From an uncultured Aquimarina sp. (GTDB taxonomy: Bacteria > Bacteroidota > Bacteroidia > Flavobacteriales > Flavobacteriaceae): a DNA stretch of 64,000 bases. Below, piece after piece: positions 46,169 to 53,813 of this stretch; positions within the stretch are counted from its first letter, which is position 1, and each line of letters opens with the position of its first letter. Under the pieces are notes generated by a model, which saw nothing but the letters and a program-made list of their open reading frames with translations, searched no databases and was not told the origin of the DNA. The position numbers were made by a program, and so were the translations under genes. The stretch is taken from positions 22,909-86,908 of the forward strand of contig CANMLU010000020.1 in NCBI GenBank assembly GCA_947498815.1, written 5' to 3'.

Positions 46169-46306
46169 ATGCATGTTTTTAAAGACCAAAAGTTTCTAGA
46201 ATTCTCTTGTATATTCAAAACTAATAGTGGTTGCAAAGAATGTTTGGCCGCATTGCAACGGGATGATGGTTTTGAATGACCCAAATGCAAGCATAAAAAC
46301 CACTAG
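46169..46306 (+). pseudogene. IS1595-like transposase N-terminal remnant
   Basis: The frame from ATG 46169 reads MHVFKDQKFLEFSCIF, then CKECLAALQRDDGFE, TGA, PKCKHKNH, TAG. This matches the zinc-ribbon N-terminus of IS1595-type transposases, where GFxCPKCxH is expected; the TGA at 46277 replaces the first cysteine codon of the CPKC pair. Only ~45 codons remain and no terminal inverted repeats were identified. It marks past transposition at the boundary of the duplicated region. Confidence 0.65.
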
Positions 46307-46834
46307 TTAGGAAAGATTTGTTTTTAATGGATATATAAATTGGTCCAAAAAATCCGATTCTTTTAACCTGATTTAGATATAAAGCTAACTGATATTCATT
46401 TAATTAAGTTATCTACAGGTTCCTTCTCCCTCTGGAAGAAGGCTAGAATGAGGGCTTTTCATAGTAATTACCCTCACCTTAATCCTCTCCCTCTGGGAGA
46501 GGAGACTTAAAACGCTAACAAATAAGGAATTAGTTTTATATCCTAGTCCTTCTTAGACCGAACTCAGGTTTTTAGGTCGTTCATTCCTAGCAGTGCGTTA
46601 AATAGGACCGTCAACATAGGGTGTCTACGCACTGCTCTAAGTCATTGAGATAGCGTTTAACGTTTTCATTTATCTGACAGTCATTGAGACTGAGTAAGTA
46701 GTGTTATCCAACAGACACAAAATGTATCCTGATATTCTCCGCCTGGCTACCGCTGTTTAGGCATGGCGACTTGTATACGCTGTAGCAATGGTTTTTTTTG
46801 CGCGATAATGGTGCCATATAGGGCGTGTTGTAGT

Positions 46835-47107
46835 TCAAGCATGTACGCTATCCGGATAATACTGGTGGTTAACAACTAAATGCCGGCGCCAATTTTCTGC
46901 CGAGCGACAAAGGTTGAGAAAAAACATATCTCGTTTGAGATTCGCCAGCAGGGAAGAGGCTGCCAAGGTTAAAAAGTTGTCGCATAAAGTGCGAGAGGCA
47001 TCTTCGAATGCTGGCCAGGGCATCTGCGTGTGAATACTGTCAATCCAGTATTCGATATCAAAGCTGGCATCTTCTTGCAGTAGTGAAAGATTGTAAGCGT
47101 TTTCCAT
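46835..47107 (-). CDS. Small conserved-looking protein paired with Imm11-like gene (copy 1)
   Basis: 90 residues, no signal peptide. It is rich in aromatic and cysteine residues, with a helical pattern (FDIEYWIDSIHTQMPW, LCDNFLTLAASSLLANL, CRSAENWRRHLVVNHQ). I do not recognise the family. It begins 4 bp after the Imm11-like stop on the same strand and the whole pair is duplicated at 48117-48978, so the two genes behave as a cassette; it may be a second immunity protein or an accessory to one. Its GC content is well above that of the neighbouring flavobacterial genes, suggesting transfer, perhaps from a proteobacterium. The duplicate copy is fused to a T9SS domain. Confidence 0.6.
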   Translation of the reverse strand: MENAYNLSLLQEDASFDIEYWIDSIHTQMPWPAFEDASRTLCDNFLTLAASSLLANLKRDMFFLNLCRSAENWRRHLVVNHQYYPDSVHA

Positions 47108-47111
47108 TGTG

Positions 47112-47714
47112 CTAAATGAAGCTGAGTGTGTTGCCGTCCCACCCTTCGGCGGGAACAGTTTTTATGCCGGTGATGCCGGCGGCGTTCATGGCTTGGATGA
47201 GGTCGTCGGTGATAAAATTAGTGTAGCGCTCGGTCGTTGCGCGAAATAATTTTGCCTCTGGGTCGACTCCGTCAAGATTGAGGCGTAGGTTTTTAATGTT
47301 TTCTATAGAACCATCAATGCTGGACATAATCAGTCCAGAGCACTTCATGTCGATAATAGGTTGTGGCACTAAGAAGTTGATTAAATAGTAATTGTCACCC
47401 GCCAGATTCCCTCGATGATCAAAAATTTGAACCGGGAGATACTCCAGGCCCTGGACTCCCTCAGCCTCAAATACTGTCTTTGCTCGTTCCGAAACGATTA
47501 GAAAATTCAAAGTATTTTCGACAAAGTCATATAGTTTGACATATTCTGGGTAATTGTTACTAAACCGTAATGCGAGCTTGCCGTTTAAATTACCGGCCAG
47601 AAGGCCACCGCGATTTACATCCCTTTTGTCTAACTGTTCAGGAAGTTTTGTAATAATTGCAGACTTGTTGCCGCCGCAATCAAACAGTATATTGTAATTT
47701 TCAATGCTATTCAT
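47112..47714 (-). CDS. Imm11/DUF1629-like putative immunity protein (GC-rich copy 1)
   Basis: 200-residue member of the Imm11/DUF1629 family: LYDFVENTLNFLIVSERAK, VQGLEYLPVQIFDH, PQPIIDM, SIENIKNLRLNLDGVDPEAKLFRAT, ITDDLIQAMNAAGITGI and PAEGWDG. It is homologous to the AT-rich pair at 23142 and 24019, but its codons are much richer in G and C (GCC, GGC, CTG), unlike the resident genes. About 85% identical to the copy at 48373. It is followed by the 90-residue gene after 4 bp. The duplicated 120-bp leader upstream is essentially identical to that of copy 2. Immunity role inferred from family; no toxin domain is adjacent. Confidence 0.75.
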   Translation of the reverse strand: MNSIENYNILFDCGGNKSAIITKLPEQLDKRDVNRGGLLAGNLNGKLALRFSNNYPEYVKLYDFVENTLNFLIVSERAKTVFEAEGVQGLEYLPVQIFDHRGNLAGDNYYLINFLVPQPIIDMKCSGLIMSSIDGSIENIKNLRLNLDGVDPEAKLFRATTERYTNFITDDLIQAMNAAGITGIKTVPAEGWDGNTLSFI

Positions 47715-47834
47715 ATGTAAACTCTAATGTTAAATAAGTATGTAGTCTTCAAATTTGTTTGTTACCCTTGAAACGTTCACTAGTGATCTAGATGATCATT
47801 CATCTCGCGGCTTCAAGATTCTCTATGAATTTAT

Positions 47835-48368
47835 TTAATTATTAATAATCGTAAATTTTCCATAGTAAACCTTTTTATCCAGACTCACCTTATAAATATA
47901 AATACCCGGTATAGTTATTTGATTTTCCAACCAATTCATGTTAAAACTTTTCCCTGAAGAAACTTTATCGACCAACAAGACCCCTGTTAACGAATAGATT
48001 CTAACAGATATATGCGCATAGCCTAATGGAGCAGATAATGAAAAACCATTATTGTCTACCAATATTTCTATTTCCATATTATCATCAAATGCTATATCTG
48101 TTGAATCATCATCCGGATAATGCTGGTGGTTAACAACTAAATGCCGGCGCCAATTTTCTGCCGAGCGACAAAGGTTGAGAAAAAACATATCTCGTTTGAG
48201 ATTCGCCAGCAGGGAAGAGGCTGCCAAGGTTAAAAAGTTGTCGCATAAAGTGCGAGAGGCATCTTCGAATGCTAGCCAGGGCATCTGCGTGTGAATACTG
48301 TCAATCCAGTATTCGATATCAAAGACGGCATCTTCTTTGAGTAGCGAAAGAGTGTAAGGGATCTCCAT
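47835..48368 (-). CDS. Chimera: small Imm11-partner protein fused to a T9SS sorting domain
   Basis: 177 residues. Positions 1-85 match the 90-residue protein at 46835 (nearly identical apart from the first ~15 residues); positions 86-177 are the linker and T9SS type A sorting domain of the Calx-beta protein at 49099 (IYKVSLDKKVYYGKF ending). The fusion is the junction of a tandem duplication: ATCC at 48111-48114 joins the two sources, which carry ATCC at 46850 and 49375. There is no signal peptide, so the sorting domain cannot act unless the protein reaches the periplasm another way. It may be a by-product that still supplies the functional small domain. Confidence 0.7.
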   Translation of the reverse strand: MEIPYTLSLLKEDAVFDIEYWIDSIHTQMPWLAFEDASRTLCDNFLTLAASSLLANLKRDMFFLNLCRSAENWRRHLVVNHQHYPDDDSTDIAFDDNMEIEILVDNNGFSLSAPLGYAHISVRIYSLTGVLLVDKVSSGKSFNMNWLENQITIPGIYIYKVSLDKKVYYGKFTIINN

Positions 48369-48372
48369 TGTG

Positions 48373-48978
48373 CTAAATGAAGCTGAGTGTGTTGCCGTCC
48401 CACCCTTCGGCGGGAACAGTTTTTATGCCGGTGATACCAGCGGCGTTCATGGCTTCGATAAGGTCGTCGGTGATGAAATTGGTGTATCGCTCAGTAGTTG
48501 CACGGAAGAGTTTTGCCTCTGGATCGACGTCCTCTAGATTGAGATGTAGGTCTTTAATATTTTGTATAAAGCGGCTATCAAATCTAGACAAAATGAGCTT
48601 GGATCGCTCCATGTTGATAATAGGTTGTGGCACTAAGAAGTTGATTAAATGGTAATTGTCGCCTGCCAACTGACTTCGGTGGTCTAAAATTTGAACCGGA
48701 AGATACTCCAGACCTCGGACACCCTCAGCTTCAAATACTTCCTTTACCCGCTCAGACACGATTAGAAAACTCAAAGTATTTCCGACAAAGTCATATAGCT
48801 TGACATATTCTGGGTAGTTGTTACTAAACCGTAATGTGAGCTTGCCGCTTAAGTTGCTAGCTAGGAGGTTGCCGCGATTTACCTCCCTCTTATCCAGTTG
48901 TTCAGGAAGCTTTTCAATGATTGCAGACTTGTTGCCGCCGCAATCAAACAGTATATTGTAATTTTCAATGCTATTCAT
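48373..48978 (-). CDS. Imm11/DUF1629-like putative immunity protein (GC-rich copy 2)
   Basis: 201-residue duplicate of the gene at 47112 with the same blocks (LYDFVGNTLSFLIVSERVK, LEYLPVQILDH, PQPIINM, VDPEAKLFRATTERYTNFITDD, PAEGWDG). Differences are scattered through the gene, notably around residues 128-140, where a 1-residue length change occurs. It follows the T9SS/Calx-beta gene by 120 bp on the same strand, so it is the copy closest to a potential effector. High GC relative to surroundings. Function as immunity protein is inferred. Confidence 0.75.
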   Translation of the reverse strand: MNSIENYNILFDCGGNKSAIIEKLPEQLDKREVNRGNLLASNLSGKLTLRFSNNYPEYVKLYDFVGNTLSFLIVSERVKEVFEAEGVRGLEYLPVQILDHRSQLAGDNYHLINFLVPQPIINMERSKLILSRFDSRFIQNIKDLHLNLEDVDPEAKLFRATTERYTNFITDDLIEAMNAAGITGIKTVPAEGWDGNTLSFI

Positions 48979-49098
48979 ATGTAAACTCTAATGTTAAATA
49001 AGTATGTAGTCTTCAAATTTGTTTGTTACCCTTGAAACGTTCACTAGTGATCTAGATGATCATTCATCTCGCGGCTTCAAGATTCTCTATGAATTTAT

Positions 49099-52056
49099 TT
49101 AATTATTAATAATCGCAAATTTTCCATAGTAAACCTTTTTATCCAGACTCACCTTATAAATATAAATACCCGGTATAGTTATTTGATTTTCCAACCAATT
49201 CATGTTAAAACTTTTCCCTGAAGAAACTTTATCGACCAACAAAACCCCTGTTAACGAATAGATTCTAACAGATATATGCGCATAGCCTAATGGAGCAGAT
49301 AATGAAAAACCATTATTGTCTACCAATATTTCTATTTCCATATTATCATCAAATGCTATATCTGTTGAATCATCATCCAGAATGGTACCTTTAGCTGTGT
49401 CTGTCATATCTCCGACCACACCTTCATCAACACTTAGAACAGCAATCACAAAGGTTTCATCCAACTCAGCTATTGTATCTGCCGCGGTAGGCACTATAGC
49501 CAATCCGAATCTACGTCCCGCAGGAATTGTAACCTGAATATCCGTAGCCGAATAATCCTCGTTACTCGCTGTACCATTGCTTAACATAAATGTCAGTTTG
49601 ACATCATTTGCACTAACACTACTTAAACTCACAGGGAAAATAATATTTTCTCCCTCAATGGCACTTGCATCTCCAATTGAAACATCAGGACCAGTAGTAT
49701 CATCATCGACAATTGTACCTTTAGCCATGTCTGTCATATCTCCAACTACACCTTCATCAACACTACGAATAGCAATCGTAAAGGTCTCATCCAACTCAGC
49801 TATTGTATCTGCCGTGGTAGGAACAACAACCAACTCTGAAACACTTCCGGCAGGAATGGTAAGTTGAATATCCGTAACAGAATAATCTTCGTTACTCGCC
49901 GTACCATTGCTTAACACAAATGTCAGCTTAATATCATTTGCACTAACACCACTTAAACTCACAGAGAAACTAATATTTTCTCCCTCAATGGCACTTGCAT
50001 CTCCAATTGAAACATCAGGACCAGTAGTATCATCATCGATAATTGTACCTTTAGCCGTGTCTGTCATATCTCCAATTACACCTTCATCAACACTACGAAT
50101 AGCAATCGTAAAGGTCTCATCCAACTCAGCTATTGTATCTGCCGTGGTAGGAACAACCACCACCCCTGAAACACTTCCGGCAGGAATGGTAAGTTGAATA
50201 TCCGTAACAGAATAATCTTCGTTACTCGCCGTACCATTGCTTAACACAAATGTCAGTTTGACATCATTTGCACTAACACTGCTTAAACTCACAGAGAAAC
50301 TAATATTTTCTCCCTCAATGGCACTTGCATCTCCAATTGAAACATCAGGAACACTATTATGAGGAATCTCCCCCAGTCCATCACAGGGGTAATTAGGGTT
50401 ATTTGGATCTGCACAAGGCCTTAATTCGTCCCAATATTCTCTTACTATAGAAGGAATCCTGTTAAAATCAATTTTTCTACCGTGCAATTCGGGCATTCTT
50501 CCATCGGTATTTGGATCACCATTATGAGGAATAAAATCTGAAAGGTCCTCTTCTTTTGGCCCCCATGTATCCATGTAATAATCACACTTAGTAATACCTG
50601 TTGAATATAACCTAAAAGGAGAGCACTCTGGATTTTCTCTATCATCATATGGGGCACAAGGATCTGGTTTGGTCCATAAACCACCATCAAAATTTTCTAT
50701 ACCATATCCATCATATACTCTATCAGAAAACTGCAATACTTCAAAATCATTAGACGCATACTTATACCATGGCATTACATGTTGCATCAATGAGTATCCA
50801 ACATACAAACCACCTACCACTGGTAAATAATTACGATCTCTAGTTTGGTTGGGATCTGGGTGTATTGCTCCTGCCGGACCATCTATATAACCATAAGGAT
50901 CACCTATTGTACCTTTCTTATCTACTTGAGGGTATAACTGCGAAAAATATCCATGCACCTTATCAAACCCCTCGAAATCACCCCAAATAGACATGCCAGA
51001 TTTACCCATTCTTATTTGAGAGTCTTCCTGAAAAAAATTAGCATTCAATAGATCTTCATCTGTCGACATACCTCTTACTTCTTCTAAAATCTCATTATCA
51101 TCATACATTGCCGCAAAAAAAACTATTGCTGGTTTTTTTCCCATGTGCTGCCCAGCTCCAGAACTAAATGCGATTCCCATTTTAAAAACCCCATAATTAT
51201 CAATTCCTTTTTGAATTAAAGAATATACAGCAAGTCTTTTTTCTTCTTCGGTCTCCAACCCAAAAACCTTGGTAAGATCTTCAAGATATAGTAACATTTG
51301 GTCCGAGGCATATGATGGTTGTGCCGCATGAGGGATCATTGCTCGAAAAAACTCTCCAAAATCTCCTTGACGGTATAGCTCTACTTCTGGAGCAAGCCAG
51401 TGCTCAAAACCAAACGCACCCCCCAATTGCCCCCCATTGCCATCTGATGCCTGGGGTAATCTTGGCAACCTATTCATTCTTACTTTCTCGGTAGTAAACA
51501 ACGGTTTCCACCTTCCATGAAAAGGAGGACGAAACAAATTAGCCCCTCGATTAGGAGGCACCTCTGCGAGAATCGTAAGAACCGTAGAGGTTTTTACACA
51601 TCCAGTTTCTATTGCAGGAGTCCCACAACCCTGATTCATACTCGCTATTTTTAATATAGATTGATTAGCGCTTGCTTCATAAGGCAATTTATTCATTAAA
51701 TTAAGAGAAGCATTATAATGATTGTATCCACTAATAAAACCTTGCCGTTGCTCATCAGCAGGAATCAATTCATTAAATTCGTCCCTCAATAAATCAGGAT
51801 TTACCATTGCTCCATGCAACTCTCCATCCGGACTAATTCGCGATATTCTCACTTTCCCATTTGGAGAATTTGGAATCACCCAATAATCTCCATTAACAAA
51901 TTGCCCAAATTCACAAGGACCTCCATCGCAGGAAATCGAAAAAGAGAACACAACATCATTCTTCTCAATTGTAATTAGACTTGATTTCTGAGCCGTAACT
52001 GGAGTTTTCATTAGTAAGAGTAAAAAAAACAAGACGGAAGTAAATATCTTAGACAT
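49099..52056 (-). CDS. Secreted T9SS protein with three Calx-beta domains
   Basis: 985 residues. Signal peptide (SVLFFLLLLMKTPVTAQ), a ~540-residue N-terminal region without recognised fold (rich in D, G, P and aromatic residues; cysteines in short pairs such as CDGGPCEFG), three Calx-beta repeats of 110 residues each (about 569-678, 679-788, 789-898; motif SIGDASAIEGENISF...VTIPAG...DDD), and a T9SS type A sorting domain (last ~80 residues). The repeats bind calcium in other proteins and often act as rigid spacers. It is an independent transcript with its own motif promoter (52084-52128). The sorting tail served as one end of the local tandem duplication. Role could be effector, adhesin or hydrolase; not determined. 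Confidence 0.78.
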   Translation of the reverse strand: MSKIFTSVLFFLLLLMKTPVTAQKSSLITIEKNDVVFSFSISCDGGPCEFGQFVNGDYWVIPNSPNGKVRISRISPDGELHGAMVNPDLLRDEFNELIPADEQRQGFISGYNHYNASLNLMNKLPYEASANQSILKIASMNQGCGTPAIETGCVKTSTVLTILAEVPPNRGANLFRPPFHGRWKPLFTTEKVRMNRLPRLPQASDGNGGQLGGAFGFEHWLAPEVELYRQGDFGEFFRAMIPHAAQPSYASDQMLLYLEDLTKVFGLETEEEKRLAVYSLIQKGIDNYGVFKMGIAFSSGAGQHMGKKPAIVFFAAMYDDNEILEEVRGMSTDEDLLNANFFQEDSQIRMGKSGMSIWGDFEGFDKVHGYFSQLYPQVDKKGTIGDPYGYIDGPAGAIHPDPNQTRDRNYLPVVGGLYVGYSLMQHVMPWYKYASNDFEVLQFSDRVYDGYGIENFDGGLWTKPDPCAPYDDRENPECSPFRLYSTGITKCDYYMDTWGPKEEDLSDFIPHNGDPNTDGRMPELHGRKIDFNRIPSIVREYWDELRPCADPNNPNYPCDGLGEIPHNSVPDVSIGDASAIEGENISFSVSLSSVSANDVKLTFVLSNGTASNEDYSVTDIQLTIPAGSVSGVVVVPTTADTIAELDETFTIAIRSVDEGVIGDMTDTAKGTIIDDDTTGPDVSIGDASAIEGENISFSVSLSGVSANDIKLTFVLSNGTASNEDYSVTDIQLTIPAGSVSELVVVPTTADTIAELDETFTIAIRSVDEGVVGDMTDMAKGTIVDDDTTGPDVSIGDASAIEGENIIFPVSLSSVSANDVKLTFMLSNGTASNEDYSATDIQVTIPAGRRFGLAIVPTAADTIAELDETFVIAVLSVDEGVVGDMTDTAKGTILDDDSTDIAFDDNMEIEILVDNNGFSLSAPLGYAHISVRIYSLTGVLLVDKVSSGKSFNMNWLENQITIPGIYIYKVSLDKKVYYGKFAIINN

Positions 52057-52083
52057 AATATGAGGTTTTAAGTATTACTTTAA

Positions 52084-52128
52084 CAAATATAACTGCGAGT
52101 TGATTACAAGAAACCCCTGTTTTCAGTG
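52084..52128 (-). promoter_or_regulatory. Motif promoter of the Calx-beta protein gene
   Basis: Minus strand: CACTGAAAACAGGG (52128-52115), exactly 23 bp, then TATATTTG (52091-52084), 27 bp before the ATG at 52056. Confidence 0.75.
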
Positions 52129-52277
52129 AAAAACTATATTTATTCCAACTAGAGAACATTTTATGCTTTACAATATTTTAAAACGTTTATTTAAACAACA
52201 CCTATTCATGATTCGATTATACTTAGAGCAAGAATCACCTATAAGTCCTAATTGATAACCCCCTTGCATCCTCACAA

Positions 52278-53339
52278 TCATTGAGAATCGTTAAAATTAT
52301 CTTCTGCCCACTTGCTTATTGCAATTCCTATTTCATGAGGGTTATCTTCTTGATAGTAATGAATATTATCCTCTAACTTAATAACATCGGTTTTGGGGAA
52401 AGATTCTAGAATTGGCAATACCGCACTCGTAAATGCAAAACCAGGAGCGGCATAAAAGGTTAATTTTGGAACCTCACTGGTTTGCAACCAATTAAAATTA
52501 CTTAACAACATTGCGCTATTCTCTTCATTTTCTATACGTCTTGAAGAATCCATATTCTCAAACTGATCTATAATAGGCACCCCTCTCATGCTTCTCCAGA
52601 TGATTAGGCGATCTTCCTCAGTTGCGAACGGAGCATTATATGCATCAACAACTTCAGTAGGCATCTCTCTAAAAACAAGGTCGTTCATAATTTGATTAGA
52701 AAAATTATTTTGTCTGATAATAAGATCCCACCCACTGTTTGCAGTAGTATCTCCCTCTATACCAGTGTAGGCCTTTACGAATTGATCTTTGAATGACGGA
52801 ATATCATTTGGAATATCGGCTAACTCAGGAATTGGAGCTAGAGGACCTTCAAAAAACACAAGCCCCTTTACCACATCCGGTCTTCTATTTGCGATATCAA
52901 TCCCAAAAGCAACACTTACATCATGAATGACAAGAATTATATTCTTGAGCTCTAATTGATTTATAAAGGACTCGATATAGGAAGTTTGAGAAACCCAAGA
53001 CATCTCTTCGTTATTCAATTTTTCCGATTTACCCCATCCAGCCATATCCATAGCAATTACTCTTCCTTCCGTTTCCAAATGCGGAATTACATTTCTCCAT
53101 AAATACAGGTTAGAAGGTATCCCATGAATAAGAAGAAAAGTTTTATCTCCATTACCTTCATCTACATAATGAATTTGTTTGCCCTCCACTTCCACAAATT
53201 TTGACGAAAACATGAAATTCGAACTTATGATCGTTGTGTCTATATTTATTGACGGACCTGAGTCATCATCATTGCATGAAAAAAACAACACTCCAATAGC
53301 AAGTATTGCAATACGCGGTAATCTTAAAAGCTTTCTCAT
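52278..53339 (-). CDS. Haloalkane-dehalogenase-like alpha/beta hydrolase, predicted lipoprotein
   Basis: 353 residues with an N-terminal hydrophobic segment ending in a lipobox-like LFFSC, so it is probably lipid-anchored. The hydrolase domain (about 45-350) has the oxyanion motif LIHGIPSNLYLW, MDMAGWGKS, the nucleophile elbow VIHDVSVAFG with Asp as nucleophile, and the catalytic His in NIHYYQEDNPHEIG, a signature of haloalkane dehalogenases. However, the halide-binding Trp that normally follows the nucleophile (HDWGS) is Val here. It may therefore hydrolyse esters or other substrates rather than haloalkanes, or be altered in mechanism. It lies between two motif promoters but its own upstream has none. 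Confidence 0.78.
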   Translation of the reverse strand: MRKLLRLPRIAILAIGVLFFSCNDDDSGPSINIDTTIISSNFMFSSKFVEVEGKQIHYVDEGNGDKTFLLIHGIPSNLYLWRNVIPHLETEGRVIAMDMAGWGKSEKLNNEEMSWVSQTSYIESFINQLELKNIILVIHDVSVAFGIDIANRRPDVVKGLVFFEGPLAPIPELADIPNDIPSFKDQFVKAYTGIEGDTTANSGWDLIIRQNNFSNQIMNDLVFREMPTEVVDAYNAPFATEEDRLIIWRSMRGVPIIDQFENMDSSRRIENEENSAMLLSNFNWLQTSEVPKLTFYAAPGFAFTSAVLPILESFPKTDVIKLEDNIHYYQEDNPHEIGIAISKWAEDNFNDSQ

Positions 53340-53813
53340 TTAATATTAATTTTTATTAGTTATAAAATTCAGTTGAGTTTAATTAATTTAATCAATAATA
53401 AATAGATTTTGAACTTAATTATTTCCTGCTAAATATTACTTAAATTACTTCCAGACCAATAACTTTAGCATCGATACAAAGTCTTTTTTCAATCTATTAC
53501 TTAGTTATACAAACAGAAAAGGTAAGTGTGACAATACTAATTAGGTTTTTAAACAAAAAAGCAAGAAGAAACAAGAATAAAGACGCGCCAATCAAAACAC
53601 CATCTAATTAACAAAAAGCACAAAAAATACTAATGTAGCCCTAGAACCAGAGCATATATAATAATTTAAACGAAACAGAAATCGAGGAGTAAATTGTAAA
53701 TGATATGAAAAAATTATTAACCATTAACAATTGCGTATTTACATATTGTTGCATAACTAGCTTATATAGCAGTATATTTATATTCTTAAGAATCTAAATT
53801 TAAACCTAGTAAA
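53340..53813. other. Intergenic stretch, no supported gene
   Basis: AT-rich divergent region between the hydrolase and the first TPR kinase. I see no frame with protein character, no terminator-type hairpin and no CTGAAAACAG motif; promoters for both genes are presumably inside it. Confidence 0.5.

Larger units (their letters stand above)
45983..46834. other. 852-bp intergenic boundary between the giant-protein cluster and the Imm11 duplication
   Basis: Contains, left to right, the motif promoter (46055-46100), an IS1595-like transposase remnant (46169-46306), a pyrimidine-rich stretch with two small inverted repeats (CCTTCTCCCTCTGGAAGAAGG at 46422 and CCTCTCCCTCTGGGAGAGG at 46484), and from about 46,560 DNA of visibly higher GC without a credible frame. 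The composition change continues into the small gene at 46835, so a transfer boundary probably lies near 46,500. Confidence 0.55.
46850..49378. repeat. Tandem duplication of a ~1.26-kb unit
   Basis: Unit 1 is 46850-48110 (1261 bp) and unit 2 is 48111-49374 (1264 bp). Each holds, on the minus strand, the T9SS tail of the Calx-beta gene, a 120-bp leader, an Imm11-like gene and the small gene. ATCC is shared at 46850, 48111 and 49375, a 4-bp microhomology at the junction. Tail and leader are nearly identical between units, whereas the Imm11 genes differ at many positions. Confidence 0.85.

Noticed and set aside
46590-46670. Possible integron attC site (GTTAAAT and GTTTAAC boxes) in the GC-rich stretch
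   Set aside because: The boxes are in the wrong order and orientation for RYYYAAC...GTTRRRY, and no clear stem pairing joins them.
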